Assembly: GCF_000775915.1 (NCBI RefSeq) | Contig: NZ_BBLT01000013.1 | Coordinates: forward strand, 62,001 to 126,000 | Direction: 5' to 3' | DNA length: 64,000 bases | Source of the DNA: Sporocytophaga myxococcoides | GTDB lineage: Bacteria > Bacteroidota > Bacteroidia > Cytophagales > Cytophagaceae | Shown: positions 10,147 through 19,307 of the stretch, one piece after another | Layout of the letters: each line of letters begins with the position of its first letter | Numbering within the stretch: position 1 is the first letter of the stretch | The notes under the pieces: generated by a model | Database searches by the model: none | What the model was told of the DNA's origin: nothing | What the model saw: the letters and a program-made list of their open reading frames with translations, nothing else | Position numbers and translations under genes: made by a program

Positions 10147-10833
10147 TTAATATTTTTTATTCTGACCAAGCAAGAAGCCAACACCTGCTGATACAGCCCA
10201 TTGACGGTTCTTCGCATTAAGTCTATAGATATCGTTGTTGACTTCATCAAACCCAAACCCATATCTACCGTCCACAGTGAAGAATACAGGACCCGCATTG
10301 ATATCAATACCTGCACCTACTACTCCACCAAAATCATGCTTTTTAACCGCTGTTGTACCGTATTCAATAGACTCACCTGTTTCATTATTAGTAACAGTAT
10401 AGCTGGCTTTATTTCTAAATCCCCAAGAAGGACCTGCAAAAATATTAGGATAAACTGCTCCAAGAGGTAATCTTAACTTAAGCAACACCGGAACCTGGAT
10501 ATAATTGTTTTTCAGTTTAGTGTTTGTACCTCCAAACTCCCCTTTAGTACCCATTTGATTATAAAGTACCTCTGGTTGAATAGCAATCACTCGTGCAAGA
10601 CCGATATTTGCGAATCCTCCTGCTACGAATCCATTTCTGGAATTCTGATTACTTTTATCCTTTGACAAATGCGAGAACGTTGCTCCTCCTTTAGGACCTA
10701 AAGAAAAAGTAACCTGCGCATTCGCATTTTGCAGACCTAGAAATACCAGACCTGAAAACACAAGTGACTTTACTACTCCTTTTAGATTTGAAAGTAATCC
10801 CCTTCTCTGTACTACCTTTTCCATTTTATTCAT
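10147..10833 (-). CDS. PorT-family outer membrane beta-barrel protein
   Basis: The 228-residue protein has an N-terminal signal (…SLVFSGLVFLGLQNANAQ) followed by a short eight-strand-type barrel sequence: VTFSLGPKGGATFSHL, FVAGGFANIGLARVIAIQPEVLYNQMG, NNYIQVPVLLKLRLP, and a final strand WAVSAGVGFLLGQ. This layout is typical of the PorT/outer-membrane-beta-barrel family that is abundant in Bacteroidota. Members have varied roles and PorT itself is part of T9SS, but nothing here shows which role applies. The two ATGs (MNKMEKV) make the exact start uncertain by three residues. Confidence 0.8.
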   Translation of the reverse strand: MNKMEKVVQRRGLLSNLKGVVKSLVFSGLVFLGLQNANAQVTFSLGPKGGATFSHLSKDKSNQNSRNGFVAGGFANIGLARVIAIQPEVLYNQMGTKGEFGGTNTKLKNNYIQVPVLLKLRLPLGAVYPNIFAGPSWGFRNKASYTVTNNETGESIEYGTTAVKKHDFGGVVGAGIDINAGPVFFTVDGRYGFGFDEVNNDIYRLNAKNRQWAVSAGVGFLLGQNKKY

Positions 10834-11423
10834 TTCGATTAGTTAGTAAATCATTTATTAGACTAACAGGTAGAGAAAAAATATTGTTTAAAAGCGCAAA
10901 GCATGAAAGTCAAAAACAGAAAGAAATGAATTAAAAAATAAGGGGTTTAAAAGATAGAGATGAAAGCTTATAATTCATTATATCCTTAAGCCCGAAAAGA
11001 TAGTCATGAACAAATCAGGATTATCTAATGCCCTTTAAATGTTTATCAGCTTTTGCCAATTAACGATCGCTCAGACTTACGAATTTAAGGACATTATAAC
11101 AATTAGCACATATAGGCTTAAATCCTGGTACTATAAGACCATGTTTTGCAAGAACAAATAAAATTTTAATATTACTAAAACAAAAAAAATATAATTTATC
11201 ATACATACAAAAAAAATAGGCTTTTAACTCACAAAAGACGAACACTTCACCAAAAAACACCCTATAAACAAACATTTAAAACAAATTATTTTCTCAAATA
11301 GAAAAATAAATTATAATACATAAAAATATTTTTTATTACATTGAGTCACATTTTTACTTAAAGGGTAATGTATTTCACTACTCCTATTTCAGAATTTTTA
11401 TTAAATCTTTAACCAATTAAACT
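10834..11423. other. Gene-free intergenic stretch of about 590 bp
   Basis: This very AT-rich stretch separates the barrel gene and the T9SS cargo gene, which are divergent. A short open frame on the minus strand (11060-11275) has a CxxC at its end (KPICANCYNVL) and could be the tail of a decayed gene, but its first half is low-complexity Phe/Tyr/Leu and I do not call it. No RNA gene or clear promoter was identified. Confidence 0.5.
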
Positions 11424-13733
11424 ATGAAAAAAAGACACACTTTACTTCTATTTTTAATCTGTAGCATGTTTGCATTGCACAGCAAAGCCACTAAAATAAC
11501 AGTAACTTCTGAGCAGGATTCGATACCGGGTTCTCTACGATTTGCTATAGACCATGCGCAATCCGGAGATACCATTATTTTCTCCTCAGAATTAGCAGGT
11601 GGCAAAATTACACTTACAAAAGGAGCTCTTGTGATTAACAAAGCTCTGGTAATTGTTGGTCCCGGAGAAAATAATCTTAGACTAAGTGGAAATAGACAAT
11701 TTGCTATTTTTAAAATAACCCCCAACGGAAATCTTAACCTTTCAGGAGTCACAATAACTGAATGCAGTAATAAACGGTTTGAAGGTGAACCAGGTGGATC
11801 AATTTATAATCAGGGAGTACTTTCAGCTCGTCAAATTCTGATTACTAAAAATGAAGCTGGAGCTCTATTTAACCTTGGTACATTAACTCTTTTAAAATCT
11901 AAAATTATAGATAATTATGTCGTCAGTGATATGTATCCTGGAGGTTCAGCTAGTTTATCCAATACAGGTACAGCAACTATTGACGAATGTACTTTTGACA
12001 GCAATGATGGCTACAATTATTTTATAGGTGACGGGTTCGGTGGTATAGGGAATTCAGGTACAATGAAGATAACTAATAGTACCATAAGTAGAAACAATGG
12101 TGGAATAGGTAACAGTGGCACACTAGATTTAAAAAACAGTACCGTCAGCAATAATCTTAGATCTGGCAAAGGGATAAGTGGAGGAGGTATTGTAAATGAT
12201 GGTATCTTAAATATGGAATATTGTACAATAGCCCACAATATTGCAAGTCATCAGGGAGGTAATTCTGGTAGTGGCATAATGAATTACGATGTTTTAAGTG
12301 TTAAAGGATGTATTATAGCCAAAAACGGCCCTCAATGGAATTATGATGTAATGAAAATTTATCTTGAGTTTAATGATGGATCATATCAAAATATCTATGA
12401 AACATTACACCTGGATGTAAATAACTTTCCCTCAGCCACCATTATAGATCTGGGGTACAACTTTATTGGCATTAATGATGATCAAAACTTTACTGCTACT
12501 ACCAATAAAATGGGAAACAGATTTTTTCCCTTAGATCCTCTTATTGGACCATTTAAAAACAATGGGGGATCAACAGAGACTCACGCCCTTCTCGAAGGTA
12601 GCCCTTGCATTAATGGCGGACTTAACTCCGGTGCAGTAACCTTTGACCAGCGTGGAGTTCAAAGAACCCGTCCGGACATCGGAGCTTATGAATTTATAAA
12701 CCTTCCTGCAATCTCCATTACTAATCCATTAAATGGAGCTACGTTTACAACACAATCAGACATACTTATAAAGGCTGAATTTATTGAGGAAGCTCCTCTT
12801 CTTATAATCAACAATACTTCAGGTTACAAAAAACTGAAAATTGGATTTGACTCCACCGGACTTTATCAAGGTAGTCGTAATGTTCTTGCAGGAGGAAATA
12901 CAAAACTGGAAATTACGCTCAAAGATTTTAATGGCAATACTGAATGGAACAAGCTGCAAATACGCCCTAATGGTAATGGCATCAATCAAATACCACTTTC
13001 AAAGTACATCCCGATCGGAGGTATAGGAAATGAATTTACTACCATCACTATACCTTTATCAGATTTTAAAGGGATTGATTTCACCAAACTTACCTTGCTT
13101 GAACTTCCATACAGTAATAATGCAAAGCCTTATAAAATCGGAATAAAAAAGATTGAATTTACAGGAGGGGCAACTCCATTTTTATGGTTTGGAGGGTCTC
13201 AAATTAACAACAACTTTACCGGAACTGGCACCGGAGGGGATCTTTATGCATATATCTTACCAGCTACCTCCCCTGAATATATCAGCAAGGTAGAATTTTA
13301 CAAAGGAACGGATAAATTGGGAGAAGACTATACTGCTCCTTATTCAATCACCTGGGCAGATGCAGAGGAAGGGGAATATAACCTTACTGCTATAGCATTC
13401 TCTGATTTCGGGGATACTATATCATCCATTCCTGTTCAAATAAAAGTTGAAGAGCAATATTATGTGACAAACAGCCGTTCAGGGATCTTGAATAGTTCAG
13501 GTTTTTCTTTTTACCCTAACCCCGTTTCAGGCAAAATTACACTCTCTTCCGAATACAATAATGCTGAGATTTTGATTACGGATATGAATGGTACTATTTC
13601 GCACCAAGGAAATTATGAACATATTGATGGAAGAGAAATCGATCTTTCATCTTTAAGTCCGGGCGTTTATTTTTTAAAAATTGAGGATCAGAAAAAACAG
13701 ATCAATAAAGTTATGAAACTTGTAAAAATATAG
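11424..13733 (+). CDS. Secreted T9SS cargo: parallel beta-helix (choice-of-anchor Q type) with Ig-like domain
   Basis: The 769-residue protein starts with a signal peptide (KKRHTLLLFLICSMFALHSKA). Residues about 25-420 form a right-handed parallel beta-helix of the choice-of-anchor Q type, opening with the characteristic SIPGSLRFAIDHAQSGDTI and closing with QRGVQRTRPDIGAYEF. An Ig-like domain begins at about 430 (ISITNPLNGATFTTQ) and resumes at about 620 (ISKVEFYKGTDKLGEDYTAP). Between them is a separate beta-rich module of about 145 residues that resembles a carbohydrate-binding fold. The last 75 residues are a T9SS sorting domain (FSFYPNPVSGKITL ... SPGVYFLKIE). It is probably a cell-surface or released adhesin or polysaccharide-active protein; no catalytic site was recognised. 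Confidence 0.85.
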   Translation: MKKRHTLLLFLICSMFALHSKATKITVTSEQDSIPGSLRFAIDHAQSGDTIIFSSELAGGKITLTKGALVINKALVIVGPGENNLRLSGNRQFAIFKITPNGNLNLSGVTITECSNKRFEGEPGGSIYNQGVLSARQILITKNEAGALFNLGTLTLLKSKIIDNYVVSDMYPGGSASLSNTGTATIDECTFDSNDGYNYFIGDGFGGIGNSGTMKITNSTISRNNGGIGNSGTLDLKNSTVSNNLRSGKGISGGGIVNDGILNMEYCTIAHNIASHQGGNSGSGIMNYDVLSVKGCIIAKNGPQWNYDVMKIYLEFNDGSYQNIYETLHLDVNNFPSATIIDLGYNFIGINDDQNFTATTNKMGNRFFPLDPLIGPFKNNGGSTETHALLEGSPCINGGLNSGAVTFDQRGVQRTRPDIGAYEFINLPAISITNPLNGATFTTQSDILIKAEFIEEAPLLIINNTSGYKKLKIGFDSTGLYQGSRNVLAGGNTKLEITLKDFNGNTEWNKLQIRPNGNGINQIPLSKYIPIGGIGNEFTTITIPLSDFKGIDFTKLTLLELPYSNNAKPYKIGIKKIEFTGGATPFLWFGGSQINNNFTGTGTGGDLYAYILPATSPEYISKVEFYKGTDKLGEDYTAPYSITWADAEEGEYNLTAIAFSDFGDTISSIPVQIKVEEQYYVTNSRSGILNSSGFSFYPNPVSGKITLSSEYNNAEILITDMNGTISHQGNYEHIDGREIDLSSLSPGVYFLKIEDQKKQINKVMKLVKI

Positions 13734-13793
13734 TGCTAAATTCGGGAAGTAAAGGGGTGCTATTTGCAGCTCTTTACTTGCCTATTATTCTTT

Positions 13794-14387
13794 ATGTATA
13801 CACATTCAGATATCGCTCGGATCGTCAACACTATCAGCGAAAACTACTCCCCCCTCACCGACTCTTGTAAATCGGACATTCAGAACAAAACAAAAATTTT
13901 AATACTGGAAAATCCTGATGTTATTGTTAAAGAAGGACAATATGCAGACAAGGCTTATTTCCTTATTAAAGGATGTGCAAGAGCCTTTTATCTTAAAGAC
14001 GGAAAGGATGTTTCTGACTGGTTTGCTTTTGAAGGTGATTTTATTTGTTCTATCAACAGTTTCTTTTTAAATATTCCAAGTCCACATGCAATAGAAACCC
14101 TTGAACCTTCTGTGTTGCTGGAACTTTCAAGAGAGCACATCCAATCCTTTTCTGATCAATATCATGACTTTGAGAAACTTCTCAATAAAGTAGTTGTTAA
14201 AACGATGCTCCAATTACAGCAGCGCATTGCATCCATTCAGTTTGAAACGGCTCATCAAAAGTTTGAGAACCTCTTAAAAATTACCCCGGACATCACCAAC
14301 AGGGTCCCACTTACTCACATAGCATCTTATCTGGGTATTACATTAGAGACATTGAGCAGAATCCGAAACCCTAAAAACCGAATTTGA
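13794..14387 (+). CDS. Crp/Fnr family transcriptional regulator
   Basis: The start is taken at the ATG at 13794 (MYTHSDIARIV), which gives the usual 197-residue Bacteroidota Crp/Fnr protein; an upstream in-frame extension is Leu/Phe-rich and unlikely. An N-terminal cyclic-nucleotide-binding-like barrel (VKEGQYADKAYFLIKGCARAFY) is followed by a helical linker and a winged-helix HTH (VPLTHIASYLGITLETLSRIR). The recognition helix carries E185-x-x-S188-R189, the pattern FNR uses to read TTGAT half-sites. No N-terminal cysteine cluster for an iron-sulfur sensor is seen, so the signal is unknown. A perfect TTGAT-N4-ATCAA site overlaps the end of the gene, and the downstream membrane protein is the obvious target. 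Confidence 0.88.
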   Translation: MYTHSDIARIVNTISENYSPLTDSCKSDIQNKTKILILENPDVIVKEGQYADKAYFLIKGCARAFYLKDGKDVSDWFAFEGDFICSINSFFLNIPSPHAIETLEPSVLLELSREHIQSFSDQYHDFEKLLNKVVVKTMLQLQQRIASIQFETAHQKFENLLKITPDITNRVPLTHIASYLGITLETLSRIRNPKNRI

Positions 14388-14398
14388 TTTATATCAAA
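14383..14398. promoter_or_regulatory. FNR-type operator (TTTGAT-N4-ATCAAA)
   Basis: A perfect palindrome TTTGAT-TTAT-ATCAAA straddles the stop codon of the Crp/Fnr gene. It matches the FNR consensus TTGATnnnnATCAA exactly. Its centre is 55 bp before the ATG of the next gene. A GACCTTTG (-7-like, one mismatch to TAnnTTTG) at 14420-14427 would place transcription near 14433, putting the operator centre close to -42, the class II activator position. Confidence 0.65.
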
Positions 14399-14445
14399 TG
14401 AATTCCAGAAAAGAAGTTTGACCTTTGATAAAAATTAACATTGAG

Positions 14446-15078
14446 ATGAAAAAAGGACATTACTTTTCAGGAATATTTATAGCCGTTTTTGTTGGCATAC
14501 ATTTATTGAACCACCTGATAGGTTTGGGGGGAATAAAAGAACATATTGAATTTATGGAAAAATTAAGGGTTTATTACCGAAATATTTTCATTGAATTGAT
14601 CTTGTTGGGAGCTATTATTTTTCAGATTTTTTCGGGCTTAAGTCTTTTTCGGACCAAAATAAAAACAGCTAATTCTTCATTTGAAAAAATTCAGGTCTGG
14701 TCAGGGCTTTATCTCGCAGTATTCTTCTCTTTCCATATCTTTGCTGTTGTCTTTGGAAGATATCTTCTACACCTTGAAACCAACTATTACTTTGGAGCAG
14801 CTGGCTTGAATATCTTTCCTTTTAATTTATTCTTTCTGCCTTATTATGCGCTGGCAATACTTTCATTTTTCGGACATATTGCTGCAACACACAGCAAAAG
14901 AATGAATAGGAATTTTCTGGGTCTTGATCCAAAGAGCCAGGCTAAGATTATGATCGGCACAGGATTTTTGGTTACCATGCTGATTTTTTGTGCGATGACT
15001 GATTACTTTAAAGGTGTAAAAATTCCTCAGGCCTATGACGTCCTTATCGGAAAATATGGGATTCTTTTAGGAAAATAA
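14446..15078 (+). CDS. Membrane protein resembling a haem-b (FrdC/SdhC or cytochrome b-like) subunit
   Basis: The ATG at 14446 is preferred over a TTG at 14425, because the promoter-like sequence lies at 14420-14433. The 210-residue product has about five membrane segments with histidines inside or at the edge of them: H19 and H23 in the first helix, H97 in the third (AVFFSFHIFAVV) and H144 in the fourth (LSFFGHIAATH). This pattern is usual for proteins that hold haem b in the membrane, and the overall look recalls succinate dehydrogenase or fumarate reductase cytochrome b subunits. No SdhA or SdhB gene is adjacent. The function is therefore inferred; control by the preceding Crp/Fnr regulator is likely from the operator. 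Confidence 0.6.
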   Translation: MKKGHYFSGIFIAVFVGIHLLNHLIGLGGIKEHIEFMEKLRVYYRNIFIELILLGAIIFQIFSGLSLFRTKIKTANSSFEKIQVWSGLYLAVFFSFHIFAVVFGRYLLHLETNYYFGAAGLNIFPFNLFFLPYYALAILSFFGHIAATHSKRMNRNFLGLDPKSQAKIMIGTGFLVTMLIFCAMTDYFKGVKIPQAYDVLIGKYGILLGK

Positions 15079-15158
15079 ACACTACTTCATTTTAATAAAA
15101 ATACAGATTGATCATCTTTCAGATTAAATATGATTTAAAAAAAATAAAACAGAGTTGG

Positions 15159-15509
15159 TTACTTTTTCTTCCTTTTAGATGCCTTAGCCTTGCTATTAAA
15201 TTCCAGACACAGCTCAATCCAGTATTCAAGATCTTTTTTCTTCTGGATGCCATCTGGGTTAACATAGCAATACCCTTTAATCTCTTTATCTTTCATGGTC
15301 ATTGGTAAATAACCAGGTTTCCTTTTAATTTCCTGTTGTTTTTCGGGATCAAACCGGCACATCAGGTTTTCTCCGCTTACATTTACACACATCTTATCAT
15401 TGACCATGAATGCCAGTCCTCTGAACATTTTTTTTTCTTCAATTTTTAGGCCTGGTATTTCAGACAGATAGTTCCTTACTCTGTCTGCAAGTTTTAGATC
15501 AAAAGACAT
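15159..15509 (-). CDS. TfoX N-terminal domain protein
   Basis: The 116-residue protein matches the stand-alone TfoX/Sxy N-terminal domain: VRNYLSEIPGLKIEEKKMFRGLAFMVNDKMC near the start (core EKKMFRGLAFMV), then LMCRFDPEKQQ and GYCYVNPDGI. In gammaproteobacteria the full TfoX regulates competence, but single-domain versions are widespread and their role is not established. The C terminus is lysine-rich. It is a separate short minus-strand gene next to a DUF4291 gene that reads the same way. Confidence 0.8.
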   Translation of the reverse strand: MSFDLKLADRVRNYLSEIPGLKIEEKKMFRGLAFMVNDKMCVNVSGENLMCRFDPEKQQEIKRKPGYLPMTMKDKEIKGYCYVNPDGIQKKKDLEYWIELCLEFNSKAKASKRKKK

Positions 15510-15561
15510 ATTGGATACTATTAATTTTTACAAAAAACTGAAGTCTCCTGTTATCGGTAAT

Positions 15562-16218
15562 TTAATTATAATCCCCTCTTTGTAAAAGCTCCGGTATTGA
15601 ATACTTCTGTTTTAATGAATCAATTACCTCTACAATGTTTTCATGAATGACACAAAAATTTTCTTTATCCTGATCAAGGTTAGCTTTTTGTTCCTTTACA
15701 AAATCAGTGATATCAGTAACAGATTTGATAAAACTATTATTAAATTTTACAAGTGCAGTTCCTTTGATGCCAATCTGCACAGCCCTGCGTTTAAGTTTAT
15801 CCCCAGTGGGACCATGATCAGGATCCCACTGAATTCTCACTTCACTTGTATTTAACTGAGTCCTCCATTCTTGTAGACTTCCAAATCGACTATCATAACT
15901 TGTCAAAACACCAAGCTCCAGCAATTCTAAGAATCCATTTATAGATATTTCAATTGCCAATATTCTGTTTTGATTTTCTTTTTCAGCCCAACTGCTTCGG
16001 TACATCATCCAGAGAAAATTAGGTTTAATCCAGGTCATTCTTGAAAAGCTGTAATCTGCACCACCGAACTTCTGATTGGCTATTGCATAATCTGCAATTC
16101 TATCATTGAATGCCTGGTACACAATAATAGAAGAATCTCTTACTTGACCAAGTATGTAATTACCTTCCTGAGGTAGATCATTTTCGTAATTGATATATGG
16201 TATAATATTTAGGTTCAT
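15562..16218 (-). CDS. DUF4291 domain protein
   Basis: The 218-residue product closely follows the DUF4291 pattern: SSIIVYQAFNDRIADYAIAN, then FSRMTWIKPNFLWMMYRSSW, then WDPDHGPTGDKLKRRAVQIG. These are the most conserved parts of the family. The biochemical role of DUF4291 is unknown to me. There is no signal peptide, so it is cytoplasmic. It reads in the same direction as the TfoX-domain gene 52 bp downstream and is divergent from the DUF4272 gene. Confidence 0.85.
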   Translation of the reverse strand: MNLNIIPYINYENDLPQEGNYILGQVRDSSIIVYQAFNDRIADYAIANQKFGGADYSFSRMTWIKPNFLWMMYRSSWAEKENQNRILAIEISINGFLELLELGVLTSYDSRFGSLQEWRTQLNTSEVRIQWDPDHGPTGDKLKRRAVQIGIKGTALVKFNNSFIKSVTDITDFVKEQKANLDQDKENFCVIHENIVEVIDSLKQKYSIPELLQRGDYN

Positions 16219-16357
16219 TATAATTTAAAACATCTGGCAGCTATCCAGGTCGATCTCAAAATACGATTAATCTTCCTGAAATTATCAAAAAGCCTTAATA
16301 TGAAAAAACTTCGATTATAAAATTCCCGTTCCAATACAATGGTCTCAAGCATCCAAA

Positions 16358-16984
16358 ATGACAGCATCAGAAAGAAAAAAACTTACAGAAAATTTCCTTA
16401 GCAGTCATGGGCTTCCTGTTTTTGACAATTGGCCGCCTTTAGAGGAAGAAAATGATATAACCTTAAAAACACCCCAGGAAATTGCAGAACGCATCCTGAT
16501 TCTCTCCTATTTGAATTGTACAGCCTTTGATCCAGGGCTGAGAAATAAGATAATTGGCTTTCTGCATGAAGAAGGGCTTTGGGATAAGATATCTCTACAG
16601 GAAAAATTACTCTTTGAAAAGTCAGAATTTAATGATGATGAAATAGCGATCATAGCCTGGCGTGCAGAGTCAATATGGATATTGCTGTGGTCAATAAACA
16701 AATCCAATCAACTGAATTTTCCACCTGAGGAGGTGAATTTCAATACGATATTCGAGCACCTTCCTCCATTTTTGAATAATGCTGAAGACTTTATAACTTC
16801 TGCAACTCTCAGGCATGCAACCGAAATATTAGACCAGGCTGACCTGCTTTTCAGACTTAACTGGACTTTCTACCAGGCTCATACTAATAATTTAGATATC
16901 CCTGAACTAAACCAGGGGATTGTATTTGAAAGATATTTTGCAATAAACTGGGTTATAAACTTTCGAAAAACATGGGATGAATGA
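16358..16984 (+). CDS. DUF4272 domain protein
   Basis: The 208-residue protein carries the DUF4272 signature: a start with an SHGLPVFDNWPPL segment, TPQEIAERILILSYLNCTAF, then EIAIIAWRAESIWILLWSI and LRHATEILDQADLLFRLNW. DUF4272 proteins are cytoplasmic, lack a known activity and often occur singly or near toxin-related genes. The ATG at 16358 gives the expected N terminus. The gene stands alone on the plus strand between the divergent DUF4291 gene and the convergent T9SS cargo gene. Confidence 0.85.
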   Translation: MTASERKKLTENFLSSHGLPVFDNWPPLEEENDITLKTPQEIAERILILSYLNCTAFDPGLRNKIIGFLHEEGLWDKISLQEKLLFEKSEFNDDEIAIIAWRAESIWILLWSINKSNQLNFPPEEVNFNTIFEHLPPFLNNAEDFITSATLRHATEILDQADLLFRLNWTFYQAHTNNLDIPELNQGIVFERYFAINWVINFRKTWDE

Positions 16985-17101
16985 CTGTCTAATAACTTTC
17001 CACATTCCATGGATTCAGAGTTATATGGGAAAAATGAACAGAACAAAGGAAGTAAAATTTAACAGAACATAAAGCTTTTTCCCATCGCTATCAACAAAAA
17101 A

Positions 17102-17120
17102 AGCCGGATAGTCACCGGCT
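17102..17120 (-). terminator. Terminator of the T9SS cargo gene
   Basis: AGCCGG and CCGGCT form a 6-bp GC-rich stem with a 7-nt loop, followed on the minus strand by a run of seven T. It lies 42 bp after the stop of the gene ending at 17162. Confidence 0.8.
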
Positions 17121-17161
17121 CTTGATTTTACTAATGAGTTAAAGTACTTCTTATCTAGCTA

Positions 17162-19105
17162 TTATTTTTTGATGATCTTGATTGCATCTACTCTATCTTC
17201 AGAAACAATTTTCAGAATATATGCTCCTGGCTTAATGGCTGACAAATCATAGGTATTTTTCAAATCACCACTTTCATTCAGTAAAACATTTCCTTGCAAA
17301 TCAAACAAGCTTAGATTTCCCTTTTGGATTTTATAATCATGAATATTTAAAACATTTTCTACAGGAATCGGGAAGACCGTCAAGATTCGTTCAACATTTA
17401 TATCTGGAATAGACAGAACTTCCAGTTTTCCAGTCAGGCTAAGGATGAAATTAGAATTATAGTTCCCCCCATTAGGATCATAAACTCTGATAAAATATGT
17501 TTGATGTATTGTCAGATTATCACTTTGCCAAATTTCCTCTCCACCTTCACCATTATTATCAACGCAGGCAATATTATTACCAGCACAATCGGAAACGATA
17601 TTTAAAACCAGATCATTTCCATCCAAAGGATTTAATTTTATTGTTGCAGCTTTTGAAGCAGCAGTAAATTTATACCAGACATCATTGGCTTCTCCAGATC
17701 CGTTACAAGGTCCCTTAGATTGAGATGCGTTTTCAAGTGAACCTGTAATACTGTTTATGTCTTCAGTAACAGGAATGACGATTGCAAATGCACAATCGTC
17801 GTTTGAAATTGCAACTGGCCCTGAAGTTCTCGAAATTTGGAAGCCCGCTGTCACTGATGCCACATTTTCAGCTGTAAATACCCGAATTAGATACTCTCTA
17901 CCTGGTGTAAGATTATTTAATGATAGAACTTCAACTTTATTTCTTCCTCCCGCATTAACACATCCGATAACCTGACCATTACAAGCATCAAAGGCTTGTA
18001 TTACCCCATCAAAATAAGGTGTTGGAAAGAGGCTAAATGCTTCCTGAGCTGAACTTGCAGTAAATTTATACCAGACATCGTCATCCGGAGTACCTGAGCA
18101 AGGAGCCGCATAACCTGATGATGCAGTAGCAGCATCCACTGTCCCTGATAATGTATCGTTCCCAATAATTTCAATAGCTCCACTGCATTCATCGTTTGAA
18201 GGAGCCGGAGGATCATATACGCAAAGCTGAAATGTCTGGCTTTTGGATAAAGGTTGATAATAATTGAAAACCCTGAAATAATATGTCTGGTCTGGATTTA
18301 AATCATGAAAAGCCAGTTTAAGAGCCATATTATGTTTAAGTGTTGTGGTACAACCTATAGCTTTTCCACCACATCCATCGAACACCTCCATAACAGCCCG
18401 GTAATTATGTGAAGCATGAGCGTTAAGAATAACATTGGAGCTCTTAGGAACAAATGAATACCAGATGTCATCATTATCTGCAGCTCCATTTGCGCAACTT
18501 GGAGTAAGACCAGATCCAGTAGCACCTTCCTGGCTTTCTGTTTTATTCATACAATAATCAGTGACTGTTACCGGTTTAGCCTGAGCACAATTATCATTAG
18601 GCGGTGGTATGGCCGTATAAACCCTTATTTGAAAGTCTGTAGTAGCTGGCATACCATTACCAATATCATATACCCTCACATAGTAAGTGTTTCCAGGGAT
18701 ATAATAATTTAGGGGAAGTTTCTCTACTTTCCCTATTTTCCCTTCACTGGCACAATCCATAGATGTCAGACTTGAACATTCACCTGAAAAAACCTCCAGA
18801 ACTGCGTTGAATTGTTCTGATCCTTGCGCAGCTATGATAAGGTATGGTGAAGTTGCCTGAAACTTATACCATACATCATCATCTGAATTTCCTCCAGCTT
18901 GTCCGGCAGTAGCAGCGCAACCTCCCATAGACCTGGTTGCGCCCTTAACATTCCCGCTTACATAAGAGGCATCAACGGTAAGGTCAATTGCACCTGAACA
19001 GTTATCATTTATTGGTGCCTGGGCCTTACTATCAGTCAAAAACAAAAAAAATAAAACAGTAGAACTTAAAACAAACAAGTATTTACAATTGTAACATTTC
19101 TCCAT
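17162..19105 (-). CDS. Secreted T9SS cargo with four pre-peptidase-like repeats
   Basis: The 647-residue protein has a signal peptide, then four similar modules of about 130 residues. Each opens with a NDxC motif (PINDNCSGAIDL, PPNDNCAQAK, PSNDECSGAIEI, SNDDCAFAIVI) and contains a D-DVWYKF or DDIWYSF core and a YYxRV(Y/F) strand near its end. This is the layout of PPC-like beta-sandwich repeats common in surface proteins of Bacteroidota. The last 75 residues are a T9SS sorting domain (ILTVFPIPVENVLNIHDY ... KPGAYILKIVSE). Each module carries paired cysteines that could form disulfides. No enzymatic domain is seen, so it is probably an adhesin or matrix protein. Confidence 0.85.
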   Translation of the reverse strand: MEKCYNCKYLFVLSSTVLFFLFLTDSKAQAPINDNCSGAIDLTVDASYVSGNVKGATRSMGGCAATAGQAGGNSDDDVWYKFQATSPYLIIAAQGSEQFNAVLEVFSGECSSLTSMDCASEGKIGKVEKLPLNYYIPGNTYYVRVYDIGNGMPATTDFQIRVYTAIPPPNDNCAQAKPVTVTDYCMNKTESQEGATGSGLTPSCANGAADNDDIWYSFVPKSSNVILNAHASHNYRAVMEVFDGCGGKAIGCTTTLKHNMALKLAFHDLNPDQTYYFRVFNYYQPLSKSQTFQLCVYDPPAPSNDECSGAIEIIGNDTLSGTVDAATASSGYAAPCSGTPDDDVWYKFTASSAQEAFSLFPTPYFDGVIQAFDACNGQVIGCVNAGGRNKVEVLSLNNLTPGREYLIRVFTAENVASVTAGFQISRTSGPVAISNDDCAFAIVIPVTEDINSITGSLENASQSKGPCNGSGEANDVWYKFTAASKAATIKLNPLDGNDLVLNIVSDCAGNNIACVDNNGEGGEEIWQSDNLTIHQTYFIRVYDPNGGNYNSNFILSLTGKLEVLSIPDINVERILTVFPIPVENVLNIHDYKIQKGNLSLFDLQGNVLLNESGDLKNTYDLSAIKPGAYILKIVSEDRVDAIKIIKK

Positions 19106-19230
19106 GACCTTTTTTATTTAAGTACAAAATGTGCTTAAATAACTTAAGGATAAATACAATGTTTTACTATAGATTTGACTTCACTGAGGGATAAAATCTT
19201 GACCAGGTTAAAAAGTTGTGGAAATAAAAA

Positions 19231-19255
19231 GCCCGAAGATTACATTCCTCCGGGC
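19231..19255 (-). terminator. Terminator of the desaturase gene
   Basis: GCCCG and CGGGC pair across an imperfect stem, followed on the minus strand by TTTTTATTT. It lies 53 bp past the stop of the desaturase gene. Confidence 0.75.
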
Positions 19256-19307
19256 TTAAAGCTTTATTTATTTCTAATGATTTTTCTGATTTGCAGTAAT
19301 ATCCTCC

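Noticed and set aside
11060-11275. Small gene in the barrel-T9SS gap
   Set aside because: The first half is low-complexity Phe/Tyr/Leu without a credible start; only the CxxC end looks protein-like, which is too little.
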